A stretch of DNA of 64,000 nucleotides from Streptococcus salivarius. GTDB lineage: Bacteria; Bacillota; Bacilli; Lactobacillales; Streptococcaceae. Below, piece by piece: positions 1-8,118 of the stretch; within the stretch, counting starts at the first letter, position 1; each line of letters starts with the position of its first letter. Under the pieces are notes generated by a model that had not been told where the DNA came from, did not search any database, and worked only from the letters and a program-made list of their open reading frames with translations. The stretch is taken from the NCBI RefSeq assembly GCF_002094975.1, contig NZ_CP015283.1:248001-312000 (forward strand), read 5' to 3'. A program made the position numbers and the translations under genes.

Positions 1-676
1 CATCCTTGGCATAATCAGACTGATAGAGCCATTTCCCAAAGGCTTCTGTGATAGACTTAATGTCCTCAGTCGAATAGTCTGCAATATAAGTGGTTTCCTT
101 ATCACCATTGACATCAGTCTTAGTCTTGATATCTGCATTTGGCTTATTGGGATCGTTAGAAGACGATTCTGAGCTTGCATCGCTACCAGAGGATGAACTA
201 CTTGATTCCAAAATATCCTTAATAATGCTTTTAACTTGGCTACTTGAAGAACTAGACGAAGCCTCGCTAGACTCAACGACTTCAGAGCCTCCCTCAATCT
301 GAGTATAGGTGTCTGATTCAGTCATTTCAACCTTCGCATCTCCTCCAGGTACCATACTTGGTGTGATACGGATAGTACCGTCTGAGCTACCGTTAGTTCC
401 AGGCAACTTAAAGCTCAAAGAACGGTCTTCGCCGGATTGGGCATTAGCCTGATAAGTATCCCCGGTCTCCGTATTTTTGACTTCGTATTTGTCTCCCTTG
501 ATCTTACGAACTTCAAAACGCACCTTGTTCCCGGTATTCTTATCGACAACGGTTGTGGCATAAACTCTTGAAGACGATGTAAAAGCCGTGCTCTGAGTGT
601 ATTTTCCAAGTACCATGAAGACCAAAAAGACAATTAAGGCTAAACCGATAAACTTTTTATGTTTAAACTGTTTCAT
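1..676 (-). CDS. Exported or membrane-anchored protein, serine-rich, 3' end outside window
   Basis: The frame opens at an ATG preceded by AGGAGG with a 5-nt spacer and stays open to the left window edge, giving about 225 codons of an incomplete gene. Residues 9-24 form one hydrophobic helix behind a short lysine-rich start (MKQFKHKKF), so it is a signal anchor or signal peptide. A folded-looking segment follows to about residue 125, then a linker made mostly of Ser, Glu and Asp (about 130-165), then a further domain starting near the edge (TTYIADYSTEDIKSITEAFG). It is the last visible gene of the Hsp70/ABC operon, 9 nt after the preceding gene. The layout resembles TcaA-type cell-surface proteins, but family assignment is inference. 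Confidence 0.75.
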   Translation of the reverse strand, partial: MKQFKHKKFIGLALIVFLVFMVLGKYTQSTAFTSSSRVYATTVVDKNTGNKVRFEVRKIKGDKYEVKNTETGDTYQANAQSGEDRSLSFKLPGTNGSSDGTIRITPSMVPGGDAKVEMTESDTYTQIEGGSEVVESSEASSSSSSSQVKSIIKDILESSSSSSGSDASSESSSNDPNKPNADIKTKTDVNGDKETTYIADYSTEDIKSITEAFGKWLYQSDYAKD

Positions 677-685
677 GAGGTCCTC

Positions 686-946
686 CTAGATAAATAGATA
701 GCCAACAACATAGCCAAAGAGAGCAATACAAATCAAGAGCAAAATTTCCAAAACTAAGAACCAGCTAAACTTGAGATCACCCAAACCAACCTTAGACAAA
801 ACTTGTCTGAATTTAGAATTTTTCTGTCTGCTCAAGCCACTCGAAAGAGCAAAACCAGTCTTAGCAGCTTCAGCAACTTCCTTATCGCTCGGCTTGCGAC
901 CATGCTGCACTTGGAAGTCAATCAGCCATTCATCATATTGTTGCAT
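686..946 (-). CDS. Small membrane protein with W-x3-F-x4-GR N-terminal module
   Basis: An 86-residue protein with a strong site AAGGAG 6 nt before its ATG. Residues 1-35 are soluble and carry W7-x3-F11-x4-G16-R17 (DEWLIDFQVQHGRKP), the same module found at the N-termini of the proteins at 6355-8067 and 8119-9327. One hydrophobic helix occupies about residues 62-85 (FLVLEILLLICIALFGYVVG), so it is probably a tail-anchored protein facing the cytoplasm. The gene begins directly at the stop codon of the ABC permease, so translation is likely coupled. Function is unknown; the shared module suggests it works with the neighbouring envelope proteins. Confidence 0.75.
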   Translation of the reverse strand: MQQYDEWLIDFQVQHGRKPSDKEVAEAAKTGFALSSGLSRQKNSKFRQVLSKVGLGDLKFSWFLVLEILLLICIALFGYVVGYLFI

Positions 947-1762
947 TTATTTCTCCTTCTTCTGAAGTGTGATGAAAAAGAGTAGGGCGTAAACGAGGCA
1001 ATGAAGCACCAAGGCCCACCATTGTCCCCAGAATTCGCCTGTAGACCCTTGAAAGGCCTCCAACTGGCTCTTAGGGACAGGAACATGGTACTTAGCCAAG
1101 CTAGATGGCAAGTCTGACAAGTCACTAGAAATCCCAAAAAGCTTGTGGCCATAACCAAGATAGATAAATTTTTGTACCCAATCAATGGCCTTTGGCAAAG
1201 ACAGGATAGTTCCCGACAATGAAAATTGCATGATACCCACAATGACTGCTAGGATAACAGAGGTAATCTCAGATTTGCCAACTAAGGCTGAGATAAAGAG
1301 GGCAATAAAATGCGACGCCAAGAAAACCAGGAGCACTGTAATCCCAACTTCCCAACGGTAGGAACCAAAAATATGACCAGCATCTGGAAATTCCTTGTCA
1401 AAGAACTTACTAAAGACAGAGTAAGATAGGATAAAGACAATGGTTTCCAAAACGGCAAAGAAGGCGTGAATCCCCATACTAGCCAAGGCGAAGGCTGAAC
1501 GACTCAAACCTGAGAAAAAGTCACGGTTGAGGACCGAGCGTTCCTTAGAAATATAAATACTGTTTTGAACCACAATCAAGAGACTGGTTGAGAAAAGCAA
1601 GAGAAAGAGGGTCATTCGAGTTGTTTCGAAATCTTTCAAAAATCCCTTGTCTTGGATATAGAGGATTAAGCCTTCGAAAGCGACAATGCCCAGAAGAACC
1701 TTCACAAAATCCATGTAGTGGTGTTTAAATTTATACCAACTTAATCGTAATGCTGCGTTCAT
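947..1762 (-). CDS. ABC-2 type transporter permease
   Basis: A 271-residue integral membrane protein with about six hydrophobic segments (near residues 20-35, 50-70, 100-125, 135-160, 170-195 and 245-265), matching the usual layout of ABC-2 permeases. It lies 8 nt after its ATPase and directly abuts the small membrane protein that follows, so it belongs to the same transcript as the Hsp70-like gene. A GGGAG site precedes the ATG. The exported substrate cannot be read from the sequence. ABC-2 systems of this kind often export peptides, lipids or wall precursors or protect against them; which applies here is open. Confidence 0.8.
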   Translation of the reverse strand: MNAALRLSWYKFKHHYMDFVKVLLGIVAFEGLILYIQDKGFLKDFETTRMTLFLLLFSTSLLIVVQNSIYISKERSVLNRDFFSGLSRSAFALASMGIHAFFAVLETIVFILSYSVFSKFFDKEFPDAGHIFGSYRWEVGITVLLVFLASHFIALFISALVGKSEITSVILAVIVGIMQFSLSGTILSLPKAIDWVQKFIYLGYGHKLFGISSDLSDLPSSLAKYHVPVPKSQLEAFQGSTGEFWGQWWALVLHCLVYALLFFITLQKKEK

Positions 1763-1770
1763 AAGTCTCC

Positions 1771-2556
1771 CTAAATCTTGTAAATACGTGTTGAAGCATT
1801 GAGCTCTTGGTAGACATCTGCTATATTCATATCCATATATTTACGAATCATATAAGGATCGCTAGTCTTGTATTCCAAAAGCAACTCTTCATAGGTTCCT
1901 GCAAATGTCGGACGTCCCTTAGACAAGAAGATGATCTTGTCAAAAATAGCCAAATTTTCTGTATTGTGAGTAATAACCACAATAGACTTGTTAGCTGATT
2001 TAGCCAAGATTTTCAAGGTACGTAAGAGATTACGATCACTAAGGGCATCCAAACCTGAAGACGGCTCATCAAGGATAAAGTAGGGACTAGGGCTAAGAAG
2101 CTCGATACCAATAGAGACACGACGTTTTTGCCCACCAGAAAGCTCTGAGATCTTCTTATTGGCAAATTCCGTCAACCCTAAATCATCCATGATGCCTGCA
2201 ATGCGATGCTTTTTAGTCAGCTTACCACTCCCTTTCAGATGGTGGTCCGCATAAAAATCAAAGGTCTCAGATACCTTGAGGTACTCACGTAGGAGATTTT
2301 GTTGGGGTACATAGGACCAAGAGCGTGAACCCGCAGTCACAGGTTTACCATTTTCTAAAATACGAAATTGTTGGCAAGTCGGTTTAAGCTGGCCTAGGAG
2401 AATCTCTGTTAAAGTTGTTTTCCCTGAACCAGAAGCACCCAAGATACCGACAACTTGACCAGTCTCCATAGTAACATCCAAATCTGTAAAGAGCTGGTTA
2501 TCATTTCCCTTATATTTGAAACAGATATGTTCAAATGTTAATTGATTGGTTTCCAT
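1771..2556 (-). CDS. ABC transporter ATP-binding protein
   Basis: A 261-residue nucleotide-binding subunit. Walker A is GASGSGKTT near residue 40, the signature is LSGGQKRR near residue 139, and Walker B is FILDEPSSGLD near residue 160, followed by a switch histidine in VVITHN. All catalytic motifs are present, so it should be active. It resembles the ABCG/eye-pigment type of ATPase in its signature region (SGGQKRRVSIGIELL). It pairs with the permease 8 nt downstream and follows the J-like membrane gene by 9 nt. Confidence 0.88.
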   Translation of the reverse strand: METNQLTFEHICFKYKGNDNQLFTDLDVTMETGQVVGILGASGSGKTTLTEILLGQLKPTCQQFRILENGKPVTAGSRSWSYVPQQNLLREYLKVSETFDFYADHHLKGSGKLTKKHRIAGIMDDLGLTEFANKKISELSGGQKRRVSIGIELLSPSPYFILDEPSSGLDALSDRNLLRTLKILAKSANKSIVVITHNTENLAIFDKIIFLSKGRPTFAGTYEELLLEYKTSDPYMIRKYMDMNIADVYQELNASTRIYKI

Positions 2557-2565
2557 TTATATCTC

Positions 2566-3078
2566 CTAAGACATAAGTAACATCAAAGCCACAATTAGAA
2601 TGGCTCCGATAATAAGAACGATGACATTGATATTGAAGAAGAGAATCAAGCTTAGTAGAATCACAAAAGCGAAGGCCGCAAAGAGGTAATTTTTAAGAGG
2701 CGACTCTTTAGTCTGAGTCACCGCAACAGGTTCAAAAGGGATTTCCTTTTTAGCTGATAGATTGCTAGCATCAGTGGTCGTCACCTTCTCAACTTCCAAG
2801 GCCTTTCTCTGAGCCTGTCTAAGTTTTCGGTCATATTGTAACTTCTCATGGTCTGAGAAAAAGATTGAGCGAATCGTGTAGAGCTCACTGCGCAAACGCT
2901 CACCTTCTTTATCCAAGGTACCATTTGTCCAGAGCTCCTCCAGCTCCTCACGTAAAAAGGAAAGAGCCACGAAACAATCTTGAGCCGACATCTCTGGAGA
3001 GATGCGGTTACTGACCTCTCTTAAATAGGTCACTTCCTGTCCTGTCTCTGTATCAATTGCTTTGTAGTAGTCTATCAT
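2566..3078 (-). CDS. J-domain-like membrane protein lacking HPD
   Basis: A 170-residue protein whose first 85 residues resemble a J-domain: it starts IDYYKAID and ends with the helix IV-like text IFFSDHEKLQYDRKL, matching the typical 'LSDPEKRxxYD' ending. The catalytic HPD tripeptide that J-proteins use to stimulate Hsp70 is not present; the loop region instead reads EVSNRISPEMSAQD. A charged stretch follows, then two closely spaced hydrophobic segments at about 128-168, so the J-like part should face the cytoplasm. Its ATG overlaps the Hsp70 stop codon (ATGA), indicating translational coupling. I infer it tethers or positions the adjacent Hsp70 at the membrane. Confidence 0.7.
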   Translation of the reverse strand: MIDYYKAIDTETGQEVTYLREVSNRISPEMSAQDCFVALSFLREELEELWTNGTLDKEGERLRSELYTIRSIFFSDHEKLQYDRKLRQAQRKALEVEKVTTTDASNLSAKKEIPFEPVAVTQTKESPLKNYLFAAFAFVILLSLILFFNINVIVLIIGAILIVALMLLMS

Positions 3079-4673
3079 GAGATGAATTTAGCAAAAATAG
3101 CTTGAAGTTCTGACAAATCTTCCTTAACCACTTCTTGGGTTTGGTTGACTTGTGCATTGACTGAAAAGCGTGCCACAACAGTATTACTTCGAGGATCCGA
3201 TACTGTCACGGTAACAATTTGTTCTGAGTCAAAGGCATAGGTGACTTGTGCCAAGAGCTCGCCTTTCTGACGAGGTTGTGGCACTTGCCCTTCCACTTGT
3301 CCCAAAATCTTCACAGCAAATGGATTCTCGTAATTTCCTTCTGTGATACGAAGCTTGAACTTGCTCTGTCCATCCACGACCGCAAAGAGATCCTTAGTAA
3401 CAGCCAAAGGCAAGACCGAGTTACGTGGAACCACGACACTATTATAGTAGTCACCCACAAAGCTGTAGTTCTTATTTGGATTTTTCTTGAAGAGCAGACC
3501 GATTCCCTGAGAGGTCACATCCTTAACAACTACTCTATCTGTCTCAGTTGTCTTACCATCCTGATGTTCAGAGAAGCTAACCTCATTATTGACGATAAGG
3601 TCAGCCAAAATAGAAGCTCCCTGTGCCACGATAGTGTCTGGATTAAGGTCAAACTTAGGTTCCAAACCACTCATCAAGCGAATCATTTGACGAATCATTG
3701 GCATACGTGTTGACCCACCCACAAGGAGAATATGATCAATCTCTTCCCATTTTAAGCCAGATGCTTGAAGAGTAGACTGCACCTTGATTTCAGTATCTTT
3801 GAGGAGGTCCAAGGTAATTTCATTGAAAATCGCTTGAGTAATCAAGACACCGTAACCTTGACCATTGACATAGTGCTCATAGAGAGCTTGGTCATTCACA
3901 GACAGACTAGTCTTAATCTGCTCAGCCTTATATTGAAGTTGAATTTTTTCCTTCTCGGAAAGGTTAGTCATATTGACCCCTTGTTTTTCCAACTCCTGCA
4001 TGATGTAGCCCACAAGACGCTTATCAAAGTCAATCCCACCAAGACGTGAATTCCCATCAGTTGCCAAAATATCATAGGCATGATCAGCCACGCGCATGAT
4101 GGTAACGTCAAAAGTTCCTCCACCTAGGTCGAAGACCAAGACATTTCCTTGAGCATTTTTAGTGTGGGCATAGGCAATAGCCGCAGCTGTAGGCTCATTG
4201 ATAATACGCAAGACATTAAATCCTGCGATACGACCAGCATTCTTAGTTGCTGCACGTTGATCTGACGTAAAGTAGGCAGGCACTGTGATAACAGCATCCT
4301 TGATACCATCTGCTTGCCCCATCTCCTGACCAACTACATAAGCGCGTTTACGAAATTCGTTCAAAACCAAGGCAGAAAGAATAATAGAATTGACACGTGT
4401 GTGGTCTGGTGTATCACTGGCAATTGGACGCCCAATATCACGTTTAAAGTCAAATTTAAAATTTTCTGTACTTCCGATTTCTGTCCCACGCTCAATGGCT
4501 TCCTTACCAAAAGACACATGGTTTTGTCCACCAATATTTGAGAAATAAACCGCTGAACGTAAGACCTGATCGTCATTCGTCCCCATCGGAATAATCTCTG
4601 GCATATCTTCACGAACAACAGCCATAACGGAATTCGTTGTTCCTAAATCAATACCAATCGCTTTTTTTCTCAT
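3075..4673 (-). CDS. Hsp70-family chaperone, short HscC-like form without lid
   Basis: A 532-residue Hsp70. The ATPase domain is complete (GIDLGTTNSV at the start, DLGGGTFDVTI near 190, VGGSTRMP near 330), followed by a linker and beta-sandwich (DVTSQGIGLLF). The protein stops near where the helical lid would begin, about 75-100 residues shorter than DnaK (about 607). It is therefore probably not the general DnaK, but a specialised HscC-type paralogue. It heads a six-gene operon with a J-like membrane protein and an ABC transporter, suggesting a client at the cell envelope. Base composition resembles its neighbours. Confidence 0.88.
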   Translation of the reverse strand: MRKKAIGIDLGTTNSVMAVVREDMPEIIPMGTNDDQVLRSAVYFSNIGGQNHVSFGKEAIERGTEIGSTENFKFDFKRDIGRPIASDTPDHTRVNSIILSALVLNEFRKRAYVVGQEMGQADGIKDAVITVPAYFTSDQRAATKNAGRIAGFNVLRIINEPTAAAIAYAHTKNAQGNVLVFDLGGGTFDVTIMRVADHAYDILATDGNSRLGGIDFDKRLVGYIMQELEKQGVNMTNLSEKEKIQLQYKAEQIKTSLSVNDQALYEHYVNGQGYGVLITQAIFNEITLDLLKDTEIKVQSTLQASGLKWEEIDHILLVGGSTRMPMIRQMIRLMSGLEPKFDLNPDTIVAQGASILADLIVNNEVSFSEHQDGKTTETDRVVVKDVTSQGIGLLFKKNPNKNYSFVGDYYNSVVVPRNSVLPLAVTKDLFAVVDGQSKFKLRITEGNYENPFAVKILGQVEGQVPQPRQKGELLAQVTYAFDSEQIVTVTVSDPRSNTVVARFSVNAQVNQTQEVVKEDLSELQAIFAKFIS

Positions 4674-4997
4674 AACAATTTCCCTTCTAGCCTCATTTTG
4701 AGTTTACTTGACTATCGCTCCAAGCAGGCATCTGCTTAGATTGTCTCCATTCATCGCTGTCACATAAAACTCCAAAAGAGTAAAGTTATTCCAGTCTAGT
4801 TTTTTCACTATACTATAGTATCACAAATAAAGAGACTATAAAACAGGAAAAAAGGGGGTAGGACCGAACAACTTTTTACAAATTGTTCCTTGTCCCACTC
4901 CCTTGAGTGTCAATCAATCTGATAGATTGGATGAACTTATAAATACAGAGGATATGATCTTCCTCATTGTCATGTTTAGAGCAACTTCTCTCCTAAC
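4674..4997. other. Intergenic region between the Hsp70 operon and the LiaF-like gene
   Basis: Contains the terminator of the LytTR/LiaF-like pair (4848-4903) and about 170 nt of leader for the Hsp70 gene. An AT-rich palindromic stretch (near 4809-4822, TACTATAGTATCA) probably holds the Hsp70 operon promoter, but I cannot settle a -35. No CIRCE-type inverted repeat (TTAGCACTC...GAGTGCTAA) was seen, so HrcA control is not supported. No small gene with a convincing ribosome site was found. Confidence 0.5.
4848..4903 (-). terminator. Long hairpin terminator after the LiaF-like gene
   Basis: On the minus strand GGGAGTGGGACAAG pairs with a matching arm ending CCTACCCCC, with an inner stem GAACAA/TTGTTC, then TTTTTT. 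Good intrinsic terminator for the LytTR pair. Confidence 0.7.
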
Positions 4998-5693
4998 TTA
5001 ATCAATCGAACTCTCACCAACATAAATGATTTCTAAATTCCCCAAGGAAACATCCCCTTTGATGTAGAAGTCCTTGCTAGTCAAGTTGCTAGGATTTTCC
5101 TCATGCTGTACAGCTGAGAGAGAATTATCCACATTCACATGTACTCGCCAATCACTAGGCACATAGAGACTAAGACTTCCAAGAGAAACGTCCACATCAA
5201 ACTGGGCAGATGGCCCCTCAATACGGCAATTATCAAAATAGACGGAAGCCTGTCCTAAACTAACATCTGCACTCCCATGCGTAAATTGCTGGTCATTAAG
5301 ATACTTGGTCACTGATGAAAAAGTGACATCAATATCATTTCCTCCATTATTAGCGTCTGAACCAGTTACACCCAATCCAAAACGATTCTTTGTTTTACCA
5401 GAAGAATTGAAGAGAATGTTCAAGCCAATAACTGCAAGAACAGAAGAAAAAATAACGACCGAATTAGATACTGGAAGAAAATGGAACTGTCCATTGAGTG
5501 ACAAAAGAGCCACAATACCATAGGCGAAACCAAGACCAAAATGTCGCTTCAAAAGACTAGAAAGGGATAAAATAGCCAGTAAGACCACCCAGGCCAACAT
5601 CCAAATACTAATTTCCCATTTTATAAAATAGTCTTGTACAATTACCAAAGCTGCCAAAAGGATCAAGAGGATCCCAATTAATTTCTTTCTCAT
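4998..5693 (-). CDS. LiaF-like membrane protein, partner of LytTR regulator
   Basis: A 231-residue protein. The first ~95 residues hold four hydrophobic segments; the C-terminal half is a beta-rich domain with three recurring DVSLG motifs (near residues 145, 170 and 215) typical of the LiaF/VraT-type C-terminal (toast-rack-like) domain. It lies 4 nt after the LytTR gene. In streptococci, pairs of a LytTR regulator and a membrane protein act as two-part sensory systems in which the membrane protein restrains the regulator; that role is inferred here from the family and gene order. Confidence 0.8.
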   Translation of the reverse strand: MRKKLIGILLILLAALVIVQDYFIKWEISIWMLAWVVLLAILSLSSLLKRHFGLGFAYGIVALLSLNGQFHFLPVSNSVVIFSSVLAVIGLNILFNSSGKTKNRFGLGVTGSDANNGGNDIDVTFSSVTKYLNDQQFTHGSADVSLGQASVYFDNCRIEGPSAQFDVDVSLGSLSLYVPSDWRVHVNVDNSLSAVQHEENPSNLTSKDFYIKGDVSLGNLEIIYVGESSID

Positions 5694-5697
5694 TATC

Positions 5698-6144
5698 TTA
5701 CCTCATTTCGTTTAGTCGTTCTTTTAAAACTTGATAGTAGCGTCTTGATACATGGACCTGCTTGTGGGTCTGATAGAAATTCACCGTGCTGGTCCCTGAA
5801 AAAGACTTCTCCAAAGAATAAATCTGCTTAGCATTAACAATCGTCGATTTGGAAATCCGACAAAAGGCAATCGGAAGCAATTCTTCCAATTCGTAAAGCT
5901 TTTGCTTTACCTCATAGGCCTCATCCTTAGTATGACCATAAATTTTCTCCCCGTCTGTTTCAAAAAAGAGAATATCTGCCAAATCCAGAAAATATTCGCT
6001 TCGTTCCTTGTAAAAGGCTAAAGGAACTAACTTTTGCTTTAGAATAGACTCTTGGAGCTGGGCTAATTCCTGTGTTAACCGAGGAGCTCGAATCAAGATT
6101 TCAGGCTCATCCATGGATAGGTCTAATTCGATTCTAACTTTCAT
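5698..6144 (-). CDS. LytTR-domain transcriptional regulator
   Basis: A 148-residue protein from ATG 6144, chosen because AAAGGAG lies 4 nt upstream; a longer reading from 6198 lacks a ribosome site. Residues about 48-148 form a LytTR DNA-binding domain (YFLDLADILFFETDGEKIYG, then FCRISKSTIVNAKQIYSLE). There is no receiver domain, only a short N-terminal part (MKVRIELDLS). It is transcribed with the LiaF-like gene. Stand-alone LytTR proteins paired with a membrane inhibitor are known in streptococci (HdrRM, BrsRM) and control bacteriocins and competence; which genes this one controls cannot be told from the sequence. Confidence 0.85.
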   Translation of the reverse strand: MKVRIELDLSMDEPEILIRAPRLTQELAQLQESILKQKLVPLAFYKERSEYFLDLADILFFETDGEKIYGHTKDEAYEVKQKLYELEELLPIAFCRISKSTIVNAKQIYSLEKSFSGTSTVNFYQTHKQVHVSRRYYQVLKERLNEMR

Positions 6145-6261
6145 AAGACTCCTTTCCTGTCCTTTTGATGCTTCCATTATAACAACTGCTTTACACAAAA
6201 CAAGGCCTTTGGGGTAAGTGGCACAGTTTAGCCCCTAAGAGGTAAAAACGGGCAAACAAAA

Positions 6262-6283
6262 GAACCTGGCAATTACCAGGCTC
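6262..6283 (-). terminator. Terminator after TcaA-like gene
   Basis: Stem AGCCTGG/CCAGGTT with a 6-nt loop, followed on the minus strand by TTTTGTTTG. It separates the 6355-8067 gene from the LytTR pair. Confidence 0.6.
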
Positions 6284-6354
6284 TCATTTTTAGTGTGGCG
6301 GTCTAGCCTCCTATTTGTAATCTGTTCAATGCTAACTAACTGAGCAAGCAACTA

Positions 6355-8067
6355 CTACTTCACAGTATCCTCACGACTCACTTTTTGTGATTCACCAGCC
6401 TTACCATTGATACGGTAGTCGCTGTAGTTAGAACCACTACTACTAGAGTCACTATCGTCACCAACATATTCCACATTACATGACCAAGAGATTTTATCTT
6501 TGATATCTCCTGATGACTTGAATTTCGAATCATAACCATAATAGAAATCATAAACTGCTGTGAAGGTTACCTTGAAGGTCTTCTCACCAGTCTGAACGAC
6601 TTCTGTGACGTCAACGTCTGAGAAAGAAATACTATCAGCAGCACGGTTTTTAGCACCCGTAGTATTTCTATCAATATCAGCCGTTACATCCTTGTACATG
6701 GTATCATCAGTACCATTAAGGAATATGTCGGATACACCATCTGGTGTCGTGTTGTGATTAGAAGCGTAGCTACCAAATTTACCGTAGGCAGCAGTCAAGA
6801 GACGATCTGCCGTATCACGATCAAGAACACCATCAGCATCTAGAGTCACCGTTTGGCCTTCAGAAATTTTCTTAATAGACAATGTCTCTGTCTTGATAGA
6901 GCTACCATCTTCGAAATTCTTCTTGACATAAACGGCTGATGATCCAGCTACTGCTACCTTGTTAACATCTAGTTTCCCTGAGTTGAGGGTTCCAATCTTG
7001 GTACCACCAACGTAGAGGTCTCCATCCTTAAGATTAGACTTAACAGTAAAGCTGAGATACTCTACAGAGAGATTGACTTCTGTTTTAGAGGTCACATTTT
7101 CCTCAGATGAGACAGTGATATCTTGATCATTGACCTTACCAGAAGCCACAAAATTGTAGGTTCCTGGATAGAGATGATTCAATTTAGCCGTGTAGTTATT
7201 GCCATCTGTGGTCGCGTAAGAAACCCCGTTAATAGTCACATTCAAATCAGCTGTATTAACAGTCAAATCAACCGTTCCAGGATCTACCACGACTCGCCAC
7301 TTAGGAAAAATAAGGAACTGACGTCCAACCTTTTGCATACGTTCGCCAGACATGAGTTGGCTCTTGCTATAGGCTTGTGTACTTTTAGTGTCTGTGTACT
7401 TGACTTCGGATGTTTTAATTTCCTTTTTAGTATCAGACCATACTTGGTATTCCAAGCTATCTTTAAAGCTCTTCTTAGCTGCTGCTTCATAACGTTCTGC
7501 TACTTGACCACGTGAGTAGTAATAAGAACCAAAGCCGTAACCAGCAAGTGCTAAGACTGCTGCAACAACACCAGCAATAATCAGGATTTTCTTCCCTTTA
7601 GCCATGGCAGGCTTGGCTGGTTTCGCAGCCTTACCATCTGAGATAAATTGATGGATGGTTGACACATCATAACCTGAAGACTTACCAAGTAGGAATTCCT
7701 CAGGAAGAGGTTGACGCCCAACATAGGTTTTAAAAGCCTTCATCCAGATAGCTTGTGCTTCTTTAGAAGCGGCCTCTGAATTTTCTTCAGCTTGAGATAC
7801 TGGTGTAAGCTCCTCAGTTTCTAAAGGAGTCGTTTCCTCTTCATCACCAAGCGGTACATCTTCAAACACTTCCTCGGCAACGTCATACTCATCCACTTCT
7901 TCTGTTGGTTCAGAAGGAGTGGCTTCTTGGTCCAAGCCCATTGCCGCAATGCCTTTAATAGCCTTTAAGTCAAAGTCTGCTTTCTGGCCTTCTTCAATCT
8001 CCAAAGCATGGGGCGGACGACCAACTGCCTTTTCAAATAAATCAATCCACTTTTCTTTTGTTGCCAT
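6355..8067 (-). CDS. TcaA/YvbJ-like membrane protein with two W-x3-F-x4-GR modules
   Basis: A 570-residue single-span protein. The cytoplasmic part contains two copies of the same module: KEKWIDLFEKAVGRPP at residues 4-19 and AIWMKAFKTYVGRQPL at about 106-121, separated by an acidic linker. A membrane helix lies at about 160-180 (KILIIAGVVAAVLALAGYG). The outside part consists of beta-rich repeats and a C-terminal region (about 420-540) resembling the NTF2-like domain of TcaA (DRDTADRLLTAAYGKFGSYA, FKVTFTAVYDFYYGY). TcaA normally starts with a zinc ribbon; here the module takes that place. TcaA-type proteins affect wall stress and glycopeptide response. Ends with its own terminator. Confidence 0.75.
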   Translation of the reverse strand: MATKEKWIDLFEKAVGRPPHALEIEEGQKADFDLKAIKGIAAMGLDQEATPSEPTEEVDEYDVAEEVFEDVPLGDEEETTPLETEELTPVSQAEENSEAASKEAQAIWMKAFKTYVGRQPLPEEFLLGKSSGYDVSTIHQFISDGKAAKPAKPAMAKGKKILIIAGVVAAVLALAGYGFGSYYYSRGQVAERYEAAAKKSFKDSLEYQVWSDTKKEIKTSEVKYTDTKSTQAYSKSQLMSGERMQKVGRQFLIFPKWRVVVDPGTVDLTVNTADLNVTINGVSYATTDGNNYTAKLNHLYPGTYNFVASGKVNDQDITVSSEENVTSKTEVNLSVEYLSFTVKSNLKDGDLYVGGTKIGTLNSGKLDVNKVAVAGSSAVYVKKNFEDGSSIKTETLSIKKISEGQTVTLDADGVLDRDTADRLLTAAYGKFGSYASNHNTTPDGVSDIFLNGTDDTMYKDVTADIDRNTTGAKNRAADSISFSDVDVTEVVQTGEKTFKVTFTAVYDFYYGYDSKFKSSGDIKDKISWSCNVEYVGDDSDSSSSGSNYSDYRINGKAGESQKVSREDTVK

Positions 8068-8118
8068 AAAGACTCCTATAAACTTACTTTTTCAAAAAAT
8101 GCTAGAGGTTTACTTAGA

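Noticed and set aside
415..633. 72-codon minus-strand frame within the first gene
   Set aside because: Alternative frame; the neighbouring frame from 676 has a signal helix and ribosome site and stays open to the edge.
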